Part shown: piece by piece, positions 11,588 to 21,561 of the stretch
Layout: every line of letters starts with the position of its first letter
Numbering within the stretch: the first letter of the stretch is position 1
From: Edaphochlamys debaryana
Lineage: Eukaryota > Chlorophyta > Chlorophyceae > Chlamydomonadales
Reading direction: 5' to 3'
Length of the DNA: 64,000 nucleotides
Assembly: GCA_016858145.1 (NCBI GenBank)
Contig: JAEHOE010000011.1
Location: 248,001 to 312,000 of the forward strand
Program-made: the position numbers and the translations under genes
The notes under the pieces: model-generated
What the model was told of the DNA's origin: nothing
The model's input: only the letters and a program-made list of their open reading frames with translations
The model's database searches: none

Positions 11588-12652
11588 TTTGCGGTGTTGT
11601 GCAGCCATGCTCAGCAGTAATCATCAGTCCTCAGTATTCTTATATTGTGTTATAGCGCAGTGTGTGGTGATGGCACAGGCCCCGTGCCACGCGTACCACC
11701 CGCTCACCGACACACCCCGCAGTCCCCGCATGCCCTTCCCCAAGCATTAAGCCGGCCTCTACTTCCCCGCCCTGCCGCCCTGCCACATGAGTGTAACAAC
11801 CGTGGCAGAGTCCCCCCACGCTTCCGTCTGACGATATCGCAGCCAGGCAGCCAGCCCCCTGGCCCTTGCACAATGCCTCCTGCGGTCCTGCCTTTGCCGG
11901 AAGTGCGCCTGGTCTGGCTGGTCAGGCTGGTCACAGCTGCCTCACCCACACCGGTCTAGCTCAAATGTCTTGTGTCTCTCCTCGCGAGTTGAAGCCAGCC
12001 CACCCCCAGTATGTACCCAATCCAACACAATCAGAGCAAGGCGCCGTGGGTCAAGCCTCAAGCGCTGGGCAAGCGGCCTTTCACCTCACCGCCTGCCCGT
12101 CCTTAGATTAAGCTGGCGCGTGTGGGCTGTCTACTCAGTACTTTGCCGCCCTCGCACGTCAATCTCGGCCCCTGGCTGGACCAGCCGTCCCCTCCCGAGC
12201 CGGGGCCCTGACAGCCCACTCAGGCGTCCTTAACCCCGCCTTCCTGCGCATGCCACCGCCCTTCCTTTCCGGCGCCTCCAATCAGGACTGGACACCGTAC
12301 GTACCCTATCCAACATCCAGTCCGAGCCACTGAGTCCCCACCACTCACCAGCCCACCTCAACCCCACCACCCTTGCTCCAGCCATCGCCCTTTCTGTCTT
12401 GTGTCTCCCCCAACGATTGGAAGCCAGCCCAGTCGCAGTACGTACCCCACTCAATACAGGATGCCAGGGGCAACATGGGTCAAGCCTCAGCTTCATGCCA
12501 GCATGCAATCATCGCTCCTTGTCGCCTGCCCGTCGCCAGACCATGCTGGCGCATGTCCTCATCTACGCAACCACCTTGCCGCCCTCGCATGACGTCACGG
12601 CGGCCGGCTAGGAAGGACAAGCCACCCCCTATCAAGCGACCCGACAGCCTAC
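11588..12652. other. spacer between copies B and C
   Basis: No convincing gene. It resembles the spacer left of copy A (for example TACGTACCCAGCCCAACACAAT near 1610 and a relative near 12,005), so it belongs to the repeat unit's downstream flank. Confidence 0.4.
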
Positions 12653-15083
12653 TCAGGCGGACGCATCGCCCTTCTCCACCACGGCCGCTGGCTGAGCCGG
12701 CAGCGGCAGGCCCCACAGCTCTGCCGCAATCGCCAACAGCCGCCTCAGCTGCTGCAGCGGAGGCGGGGGCGGCACGGCGCCGGAGGGCCCCCCGCTGCCC
12801 ACCGCCCCTGCCTTGGCCTCCAAACCGTATCCACCACGGCTGCCCTCCGCCGCCTCCACGGGGCCCGCAGCCGCCTCCAAGGATTCCTCCGCCGCCTCCG
12901 CAGCCGCCACACCCAGGCCACGGCAGCGCTGCAGCGCCCCCGCAAGTGCGCCGAGGAGGGAGGTGGCGGCCTCCCTGAAAGGATCGGTGCCGGCCCCACC
13001 ACCGCTTGGCCCCACGAGCCCGCCCGCCCGGCCCAGAGCTCCCAGCAGCCCCTCCGCCTGCCCCGGCTCGCCGTACGCCAGCAGCGGTGCCAGGAAGAGC
13101 GCAAGGCCGGAGCCGTCTGGGCGGTCCCGGTTGCATGCGGTCAGGAGCTCCGCGAAGGGGCCCCTCGGGTTCGCAGGCCCCGAGCGGGGGAGGTCGGGGA
13201 GGGCCGCCAGGGCCGGCAGCAGCCCGGCCGCCAGCGCCGCCGCCACCTCGGGAGGAGGAGCCGGCGGCAGGGCGTCCAGGTCTGGGGGGGCAAGGGGAGG
13301 CACGGCGTTGACGGGGTGCTCAAAGAGGGCGTTCACAACGAAACGTTGCTTTCCGCAGCGAGGGTCCGGCAGGATTTTGAAGTGGATACGTCCGTGGTTA
13401 CGCCCTATGCAGCCTTGTGACTGCTTGCCCAGCCGCACCAAACCTGCAGCAACCCTGCACCTTTACCGGCTTAACGATGCTGGCCTTAGGCCCCATGACC
13501 GTGAGGCGGTCTGTCACCACTTCCCACAGCCATGTCTGGGCGTCTCCGTCCATTGCCCAGATGCCGTGCACCACCGTACACGCCGCCAGCCGCCACCACT
13601 CCTGCCGCTGCGCCGCCAGCCATGGCGGAGACACCTCCCGCTGCCGCCCTAGCAGATGGCGGCCACAATGCAGCGCCGCCATCGCCAGCCGCGCCCCCTC
13701 GCCCGGCTGCATGGACAGCTGCGCGTGCAGCGGTGGCGGCGGGGGGACGCAGGGGACGAGGGCAGACAGGCTTGGCGGCGACCCCGGAAGAGCGACCGCC
13801 GCCCAGCCCACCCGCAGGGCCAGCTCCAGCGATGGGCCGGGCCCGAGCGGCGGCAGGGCATCGCGTGAGGCCAGCAGTTGGCTGAGCGGATGGAGGGCGG
13901 TAGGACTGAGCGCCTGACTGCCCTGGACGGAGCGAAGAGGACGGCCTGCGGTCTGCAGCGCCGCCGGCAGCAGGCCGTAGCTCGGGCCACCGTCGAGCAG
14001 CCGCAGCGTGCCCACGCCGTACACCAGTACGGCAGTCTGCAGGCAGCGACCGCGAAGCACGGAGCGGAAGTGCGCGGCGGCGGCGGGGCTGGTGGTGGTT
14101 GTGGCGGCACGCGACACCGCATCCGCAAGCTCGAGCAGCTCTTCCGCGGAGCCGGAGCCCTCTGCAACCCTGGCGTGCAGCAGCAGCAGCCGCCTCGCTG
14201 CGTGCTCCAAAAGGCCGCTCTCAGCCAGGCCCCGCGCCCACTCCTCCACGCACGCCGCGCGCAGAGACTCCACCTCGGCCGGGAGCACACGCGACGCCGT
14301 ATCTTTCCATGGCATGTGCCCGTCAAGCGAGCAGAGGACGCCAACCATACGCTTCATGAATGCACTCCCTCCGCCCCCGCCGCTGGCGGCTGCCTTAGCG
14401 GCTGAAGCCAGCCGCCGGCTGAACGCTTGCAGAGTCTGGGCGCGCAGCAGGGCGAGCAGGAAGCGCAACGCTGACAGCGCGTGGCGGTTGGCCGGGAGCG
14501 GCCGGAGGCGGTAGATTAGGAAGGCAACCACGGATGATACATCGGCCCGCCACCCCTCCAGGGCCAGTGCCTCACCAGGAGAGCCGCCGCCGCCGGAGCC
14601 ACTCCCGCTGCCACTCTCCCCGCCCGCTCTCTCCTCCCCGTCCGGCCGCAGCGCTGACGAGTACAGCCTCAGCAGCGCGGCCGTCTCCGCTGGGTGCGTC
14701 GACAGGAGCTCCGCCAGGGCTGCGGCTTGTTCGGGTTGGCGGAGATGCGAAAGATCCGTTACTGCGAAGCCCAGTTCCCGAAGTTGCTCCTTCGCCTCAC
14801 GCAGAGCGGCCAGGCGCCCGCTTCCCGCCCCGCGGCCCCGGCCCGCCGCGGAGCTGCCGCCGCCGGGCCGCTGGGTCACAGGGGCCGGCAGCAGAGCCTC
14901 CGCGGCCGCCGGCAGGGCCCGGTAGGCACGCAGCAGCGGGACGGGCAGGAGGGACAGCTGGGAGGCGGGGCCCGAGCGCCCGGAAGTGCTGGGGCCGGCG
15001 CCGGGGTCCGCGCTCGCGGCGGAGCCCGCGCGGCCCGCTCCCCAGCCGGCGCGGCCGCCTCGCCCCCGGCCCTGGGGCGGCAT
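12653..15083 (-). CDS. tandem family protein, copy C (probably intact, about 757 aa)
   Basis: Long exon from ATG 15083 (MPPQGRGRGGRAG) and last exon 13281-12653 with the usual CAG acceptor. The normal exon-end sequence (a Leu codon then G|GTAGGT) is missing. The only donor I find that keeps the frame is TTTG|GTGCGG, ending the exon at 13439 (1,645 + 629 nt = 758 codons including stop). If that donor is not used the copy is broken. Conserved blocks are present, including SQLSLLPVPLLRAYRALP, LAESGLLEHAARRLLLL and LRGRCLQTAVLVYGVGTLRL. The Gly linker is shorter than in A, and YGLLPAALQTAG carries one extra Leu. C is the innermost copy of the left array. No box and no LRSAHEDRS block was found upstream. 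Confidence 0.55.
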
Positions 15084-16204
15084 TGCGGGTCCGCTGCGAG
15101 TCGCTTTTGATGCCTTGGGCGCTTCCTTAGCAGAGCCTGCGGGCGGGGGAGGGAGAGATAGTTGAGCGTGCGTCACAGCCCGGGCCACGGAGTTCGCGAA
15201 AGGCCGAAATGCGCCCGCGAGCGCCCGCGCCCCACCTTGCTGCGGCGGAATTAGGTTGCTGGTGTGCTGCAGAGACGCATTGCGGGCTGCGGAGGACAGC
15301 GGGCGACGTCCCGGCTTGGGACGCCCGAGGCTGAGGCTCGTGCGGCGCAGAGGCCAGCAGGCGCACACCGGTTGGCTGTGGTGAGAGGTGTTGGGGTGAG
15401 CGTCGCGGCTGGCGAGTACCGGAATGTGCGGCCATCAGAGGGAAGCGGGGCCGGCTGCCGCACCTCCCTGCTCCCCCTGGTCACCGTCGGCCACATGCCG
15501 CACGGCGGCGCTCAGCCCCCCCCACGATGGACGGATGGAGTGCTCGGCCTGCCTGAGGGCGCTGGCTCGTGCAGAAGGAAAGTGAAGAGAACACGAGAGC
15601 ACAGCAGCCTCCCGCGCTGCAGCCGTCTGAGTGGAGGGAGGAGGTGGGGGCAGGGCCTGCAGGGGGTGGCTTGGGCCGCGCGTGCAAGCCCCAGCCTATG
15701 AAGTCACGGCCCCTGCGAGCGCAGTAGTGCCCCAACCTGAAATCTGTTGAGAGTGTGGGTCAGCTCTGCGACTTGAAGCACCATGTATTGAGGGCGCAGG
15801 GCATATGATGGGCCAGAAGGTGTCAGCGGGGGGGGGGCAGTCTCTGCGGAGGGGTGCTTACAGTCCCTGCTGTTGCCTCCAACCTACACATGCCACCCGT
15901 CCACCTCGATCCCAACATCAACCATGGCACCTTGTTGCCTCGTCGCCCTGCCAGCCGTAGGAGCAAGGCTCTGCCTGGGCAATCGTCCTCGACCCGGCTC
16001 TTCTCTCGGTGCTGCAAGCCCGCCAACTGGTTCCCCCTGTCCACAACGCGCCACCCGGCCCTTCCTAATTATCCCTGAATCAACCCGGGCCTCCACTCAC
16101 AGCCAGTACTGCCAACAACTACCGGTAGCCGTGACACGGGCCGGCTCCATCCTGCACACGTGAGCTGCTGTACGACCAGATCCGATCCGAGATCTGGAAC
16201 TGGA
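15084..16204. other. upstream flank of copy C and 3' flank of the glucose transporter gene
   Basis: 15,084-15,450 still resembles the intron preceding the MPPQ exon of other copies. Beyond that the family similarity fades and no first exons are seen, so copy C seems 5'-truncated. The remainder is 3' flank of the transporter gene. Confidence 0.4.
15858..15862 (-). terminator. TGTAA polyadenylation signal of the glucose transporter gene
   Basis: TTACA on the plus strand is TGTAA on the minus strand, the usual green-algal poly(A) signal. It lies about 345 nt past the stop at 16,205. Confidence 0.4.
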
Positions 16205-19200
16205 TCAGGCCGTCTTGGCGCCCGCCCGCAGCTCCGCCTCGATCTGCTCCAGGGTCTTCCCCTTGGTCTCGGGGACCTGACAGGGAAAGGGGGAGGAGGG
16301 CGAGGGGACCAAGGAGGCAGAGATGGGGGTACACGTGACCTTTGCGGGCCGACCTTTGCGGGCCGAGGGGTTGAGGGAAAGGTTGGGGCAGCACGTACCA
16401 ATCTGGGACGGGGATGCAGACGGCAGTGGGATGCCTCCACTTCATCCGCCGCCCCGTGCACAGAGCCACCGGGAACTTGCTCCTCGGCTCCCCCTGGTCA
16501 GAGCTTTCCACTACCCCGCCCCACGAGCAAGGCCCCCCCATTCAACCTCCTCCCCTTGCTCCCCACCTTGGCCCGCACGTACAGGGACCCCGGCCATCCC
16601 CCGCCACCCCGGCATCTGCCCCCACTCCCAGCCCATACCCCCCTCCCCCTGCCTGCCCCCACCTTCGCCCGCACGTACAGGGAGCCCAGCAGCGCCACGG
16701 TGCCGAAGAAGGCGTACACGGGGGCCAGGCCGTAGGACTGGGGGGAGAAGGAGGGGAGGGGGAAGGCAGGGGGAGGTGGGAAGAGGGCCGAGCCGTACAC
16801 AGGGGCCAGGCTGGGCATTTGAAGGGGGGCAAAGAAGTGTGGGAGACATACATCAAGCAGGGTGAACCGTGTGTGGAAGCGTACACGGAGGCATCGAAGG
16901 CCTGTCCCTCCCCTTCCCTTCCCTCCCCTTCCCTTCCCTTCCCTCCCCTTCCCTTCCCTTCCCTTCCCTCCCCTCCCCTCCCCTCCCCTCCCCTCCCCTC
17001 CCCTCCCCTGCCCTCCCCTTCCCTTCCCTTCCCTTCCCTTCCCTTCCCTTCCCTTCCCTTCCCTTCCCTTCCCTTCCCTTCCCTCCCCTTCCCTCCCCCT
17101 CCCTCCCCCCCCACCTGCACGGCCCCCATGAAGGTCTGCCCCACCACCACGTTGCACACCCAGTGGCTCACGAAGGCGGCGGACACGGCCTTGCCTGCAA
17201 GGGGGTGGGTGGGTGGGTGGGCGTTGGCGGGAATGCAGGTGTGAGTCAGGGGCTGCTTGCGCAACCAAACAGGCCGGAGGGAATGGGTAACCGATGGGGG
17301 GTGCGTGAGGAGACAGGGCAGGCACGATGCGATGCAATCCAGGTTGCTGAAACATCGCAGAGGCCCCTGCAGTCGCACCTGGAGTGTCCACAGGTGCCTG
17401 ACTCCAGCCCCAGCCCGCCCCAGCCCCAGCCCCACTCCCCCCCGGCTCCCCCTCCAGCCCCAACCCCACCTCGCGTGCTCAGCGGGTCGAGCTCCCATCA
17501 TCCACCCCGCAGAGCCCACCCCTTCTTCCCTTCTCCTCAACGCATCCCATCCCACCCATCCCCCACGTGCCCGCACCTCGCGTGCTCAGCGGGTTGAGCT
17601 CCGGCACGATGAGCCCCGGCACCGGCCCCGCCCCCAGCGCGAAGGACAGGATGTATCCCAGCGTGCCCACCACCGCAATGGTGCCCGCGTGGGGCTGCAG
17701 CGCGGGCAGGGAGAAGCCGGCGGCCATGGCAAACATGCAGGCGGCCTGGCGGGGAGGGGGGAAGAGGGGGAGGGGAAGGGGGGAATGTGTGTGTGTGTGT
17801 TTTGGGGAGGCGGCACGTGGAGGGGGAGGAGAAGCCGGCGGCCATGGCGAACATGCAGGCGGCCTGGGGGAGGAGGGGGGGGACAGGGGGATGGAGGGGA
17901 GGAGGGGAACGAGCACGTCGAGGGGGAGGGAGGGGGAGGGGGAGGGGGACAGTGTGTGTTCTGATGTGTGCGGTGCGAGTGAGAGGGGGCGAAATGGGAG
18001 ATCACATCGCCGGGATCACAACGCCTCTGCATCGCCTCTTGCCCCCACCCACCCAGACCCGCCTCCCACCTGCCCCAGGAAGCTGTTGCTGAGCAGCTGC
18101 TTCCTTCCCGCCCGGTCCATCAGCCCCGCCGCCACCACGGTCCCCAGCACGTTGGTGGCGCCCACGGCGGCGGAGGCCAGCGTGTCGGAGGCCACACCGG
18201 CCTGGGGGTGGGGAGGGGGGAGGGGAGGGGATGCGGGGCAAGCATGCATGGCGGCGGCGGAGTGGGGCACATTCAAAGCACACCCAGCGCGGCATTTACA
18301 TGCCCCCTCCAGCCCCCCCCCTCCCCCCATGCGCCTGCCGGAACAAAGCGGACGAGAAGCACACCCCAGCCCCACGCGTGCCAGAACAGACACAAGGGGG
18401 GACCCCTGCAAGCCCGCCGCCCCCGAAGCCAACACACCCCGCACCTGGCGGAACACGGAGGACGAGAAGTACACGAGCGCGTTGATGCCCGCGAACTGCT
18501 GGAAGGCAAACAGGGCCACGCCGATGAGCAGGGGCCGGGCCGCGGGGCCGGACAGCAGGCCCAGGCCCCCGTGCTGGGCCACCGCTATGCCTGGGGGCAG
18601 GAGGGGTTGAGGGGGGGGGATGGAGGGGGTTGAGAAGGGGGAAGCGTGTGTGTATTGGCACGCGTGGGGAGGCAGGAGTCAGCAGCGCTACCTCGCTTGA
18701 GCAAGCCACCATGCAGGCTTGAAAGGGAGCAGGCAGGCCGCCCCGAGGGCGCAAGCACCCACCCGGCGTGCTGGCCTCGATCTCAGCCGCCGCCGCCCGG
18801 CCGCTCTTCTTGGCGGCGGCGGCGGCGGCGGCGGGCCTGCCCAGGTCCAGCTCCGCGGGCCCGTGTGGGCCCCACAGCCGCTCGGCGGCGGACCGCGCCT
18901 CAGCGTCCCTTCAGGAGCGGAGGGGAGGACGGGGGGACGGGGGTACGGGGTGCGGTAGGGGGGTGCTAAGGAGAGGAATCAATGCATGTGCAGTAACCTG
19001 CCCCGACCCGCCGCAGCAGCCCCGGGCCCCTCATCCCGCAGCCCACAAGCCAGAGCCAGAACCAGAATTGACAGATGCCTTGCCACGGCACCCGGTGCCT
19101 GCCCCCCGGTCTGGCCCGACCTGCCACAGCCCGGGCCCCTGGCCCCCATTCCCCTTACCCCGTCTCCAGATCCCTCGCGATAGGACCCTCCCCTTCCCTC

Positions 19201-21157
19201 CCCTTCCCTCCCCACCGGTGCTTGGACGCCAGCCAGCGGGGCGACTCGGGGCCCAGCAGCATGCCTGGGGGGTGGGGGGCGGGCAGTTGGCGGTTGGGCG
19301 GTTGATGCCCCCCACACGCTGCTCCACATCCGAGCCCCACCCCCCAATCGCTCCGGCGCTCCCACTGGCAGAAAGACGCTCTCCCGCTCAGCTTCAAGCA
19401 CCCCACCCCACCCCACCCCACCCCCCAACCGCTCACCCAGGCCCAGCAGCGCCGCCGGCAGCGCCGCCGCCGTGAACATGGTCCTCCACTCCGCGGCCGG
19501 GAGCGCCACGTTGATGAGCAGCGCCCCCAGGATGCCCAGGCAGATGGTGAGCTGGTTGAGGGCGCCCAGGGCCCCGCGGATGGAGGTGGGGGCAACCTGG
19601 ACGAGGGGGGTGGAGAGGGGGGTGGAGGGGGCGCGGAGGGGGGAAGGGGGGAGGTGGAAGAGGGCGGGTGGGTCGGTCATGCTTGTGTGAGCAGCCTATA
19701 CCGCTCGTTTCGGGGGGTGATGGATACAGCCTCGGCATTGACTAGAAGGCGGACACCACTATCACCACCACCACAAACACGCACACACCACCGAAGCCGC
19801 GACTACCGCTCTCGCACCCCCCCCCCTCACCCCCCCCCCCACCTCGCTGATGTACGTGGGCACCAGGGCGGAGGAGAGGCCGATGGCGGCACCCGTCAGG
19901 AAGCGACCCGCCACCATGGCGTTCAGGTTGCCTGGGGGGGTTGAGAGGCAGGGGTAGGGGGAGTGAGCATGGGAACAAAGACGCAACCGCCCGCCCCCAC
20001 CGCCCCCCCTACCGGCCCTTCCCTCCAGCACCTGCGACTCGCACTTCGTACCCGCACCCTTAACGCGTACGGTATCCCCCCACCGCCCCTCCCCCCTCCC
20101 CTCCCCACCTGCGTACGCCGATATGAGCGGCCCCGCCACCATGGGCGCTGCCGCCAGCAGGAAGGAGGCGCGGCGGCCCAGGGAGTCCGCCACCGCCCCC
20201 GAGCCCAGCGAGCCGAGCGCGGCACCGGCCAGCGTGGAGGACACGACCTTGGGGGGGAGGCGGAGGGGTGGAGGGAGGTGGGAGCGGAGGGGGGGAATAG
20301 GGAGGAGGTGGGGGGACGCAAGAAGTGAGGGAGGGTGATGAGGCTCTGAGCCTAGCCCTCAACCGAAGTCTGCCGCCCTCCTTCCCCTTCCCCTTCCCCT
20401 CCCTCCCCCCTCTCCTAATCCCCCGCCTCTCCCCCTCCCTTCCTCCCCCCTCCACCCCTCCACCCCTCACCAGGCCCATCATCGCCTGGTTGCCCGCCAC
20501 CCCCAGTTCCCTCGCAATGGCCTCCAGCGGCCCGTTGATGACGGAGAGGTTGAAGCCAAAGGCAAAGGCGCCCATGCAGGCCACCCCCACGGCCAGCAGC
20601 ACAGGGGCCAGGGGGGCCGAGGCGCCGGGGGAGGGCAGGCCGGTGCCGGCGGTGGTGGCGGCGGGGTCGAGGGGGCCGGTGCCCTCGGGGGTAGCGCCCT
20701 TGAAGTGGGCGATGGGGGAGGAGCGGGGGTGGGGGCCGGGGGCGGGGCCGGGGCGCCCGTTGTGCGGGGCATCGTGGAGATGCCGACGGTGGGGCGCGGG
20801 GAAGGACGACCCCGGGAGCGCGGAGCGCAGCAGGCCTGCAAGAACAGGCGGGCGGGTATGGGGTTGCCGGGGGCATGGCGCATGTTTCGAGGGGGCGTGT
20901 CGGAAGGCGCGGGAGGTGGGAGATGGCGATGCCCGCTGCCGCGGCACAGTGGGCGACGCACCTGGGCCCGAGCGCCGTGCCGGCAGCTGTGCCATGGCGC
21001 TGAGGTTCATGCCGCCAGCAGGGCGCTGCACGCGCTGCGGCGCGAGAGCGGGGCTCGAAAGCACCATCGTCATGCCTTGGACGAGGGCTTGAGGTGCAGT
21101 GTCTAGCGTGTGCAGGGAGCGTATAGAGCGATGAGCTGCGCAGGCAGCGCGGAACAT
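16205..21157 (-). CDS. plastidic glucose transporter, pGlcT type (MFS sugar porter), 13 exons
   Basis: Sugar/proton-symporter family member expected in the inner plastid envelope, where it exports glucose from starch breakdown. Exons: 21157-20962, 20835-20471, 20247-20109, 19931-19843, 19596-19437, 19264-19216, 18908-18763, 18590-18445, 18201-18070, 17745-17577, 17194-17115, 16737-16663, 16276-16205; 1,818 nt, 605 aa, all GT-AG and in frame. Residues 1 to about 130 form a Ser/Ala/Arg/Pro-rich plastid-targeting region. Family motifs are GFNLSVINGPLE (TM1), ADSLGRR (208-213), GRFLTGAAIG, PESPRWL (322-328), FQQFAGINA (411-419), LMDRAGRK and the C-terminal VPETKGKTLEQIE (583 on). The order and wording match plant pGlcT much better than plasma-membrane hexose carriers. 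The ATG at 21073 is a possible alternative start. Several exon borders are duplicated in neighbouring introns. Confidence 0.92.
16565..16587 (-). repeat. duplicated 3' border of transporter exon 12
   Basis: ACCTTGGCCCGCACGTACAG repeats the exon 12 end/donor at 16661-16683 with one mismatch, 96 bp away in the following intron. The GT donor is kept. Confidence 0.7.
16906..17111. repeat. (CCCTT/CCCCT)n polypyrimidine tract in transporter intron 11
   Basis: About 200 bp almost purely pyrimidine on the plus strand (purine on the coding strand), built of CCCTT and CCCCT pentamers. It lies in the intron between exons 11 and 12. Confidence 0.9.
17468..17495 (-). repeat. duplicated 3' border of transporter exon 10
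   Basis: Copy of the exon 10 end/donor at 17575-17602 with one mismatch, 107 bp downstream in intron 10. The donor GT is kept (coding strand AGCACGCGAG|GTGG). Confidence 0.75.
17828..17867 (-). repeat. duplicated 5' border of transporter exon 10
   Basis: A 40-bp copy, with one mismatch, of the acceptor and first codons of exon 10 (17710-17749), lying 118 bp upstream in intron 9. It includes the CAG acceptor and codes for AACMFAMAAGF. Use of this copy's acceptor with read-through would shift the frame. Confidence 0.8.
18332..18362 (-). repeat. degenerate copy of transporter exon 8 3' border
   Basis: Resembles 18441-18472 (exon 8 end) with several mismatches, 109 bp downstream in intron 8. 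The donor GT has become GC. Confidence 0.5.
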
Positions 21158-21399
21158 GAAAGCCTAGCGCCGAGACGGTTGGCGCGGGGCCCCGCGATGA
21201 CTCGCTCTGAACTCAGGGGCTGATCGGGTCAAGGTGAAACGGGGCTGGCGAGAGCGCTTTCAAGCGGGCACTATGGCTGCGAGCTTTGCACGCATCGCCA
21301 AGAGCGCTCGTGCCTTGGATCGCAGCGCGGACAGCTGGTGTCGCAGTCGGCGAGATCAGCTGCGTGTCGTTGCCTGCACGCCATTATCGAACGTGCCTT

Positions 21400-21404
21400 T
21401 TACA
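21400..21404 (-). terminator. TGTAA polyadenylation signal of the F-box gene
   Basis: TGTAA on the minus strand about 158 nt beyond the stop at 21,562. Confidence 0.4.
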
Positions 21405-21561
21405 GGAGCATCTGGGCGCCGTGGTCAACTTGCGAAGTCAACATGTCCGACACATGCCACATCCCACGCCCCACCACGGGACCTGGGACCTGCCTGGTCC
21501 CGACACGCCCGGCCTCAATCCACTCCGCCCTCGCCACAATCCGCATCCATCCACAACGCCC

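Noticed and set aside
1..15083. Idea that the family itself is a transposable element
   Set aside because: No terminal repeats, target duplications, integrase, transposase or reverse transcriptase were seen in the unit. Tandem order with shared flanks fits unequal crossover better. A profile search could still overturn this.
15481..15735. Possible helical exon block of copy C
   Set aside because: The reverse strand near 15,600 resembles the LRSAHEDRS block only vaguely (TAAAREAAVLS) and lacks the conserved core.
16498..17576. Open frames on both strands through the pyrimidine tract
   Set aside because: They arise from a simple repeat lacking stops. The flanking transporter exons define this as intron.
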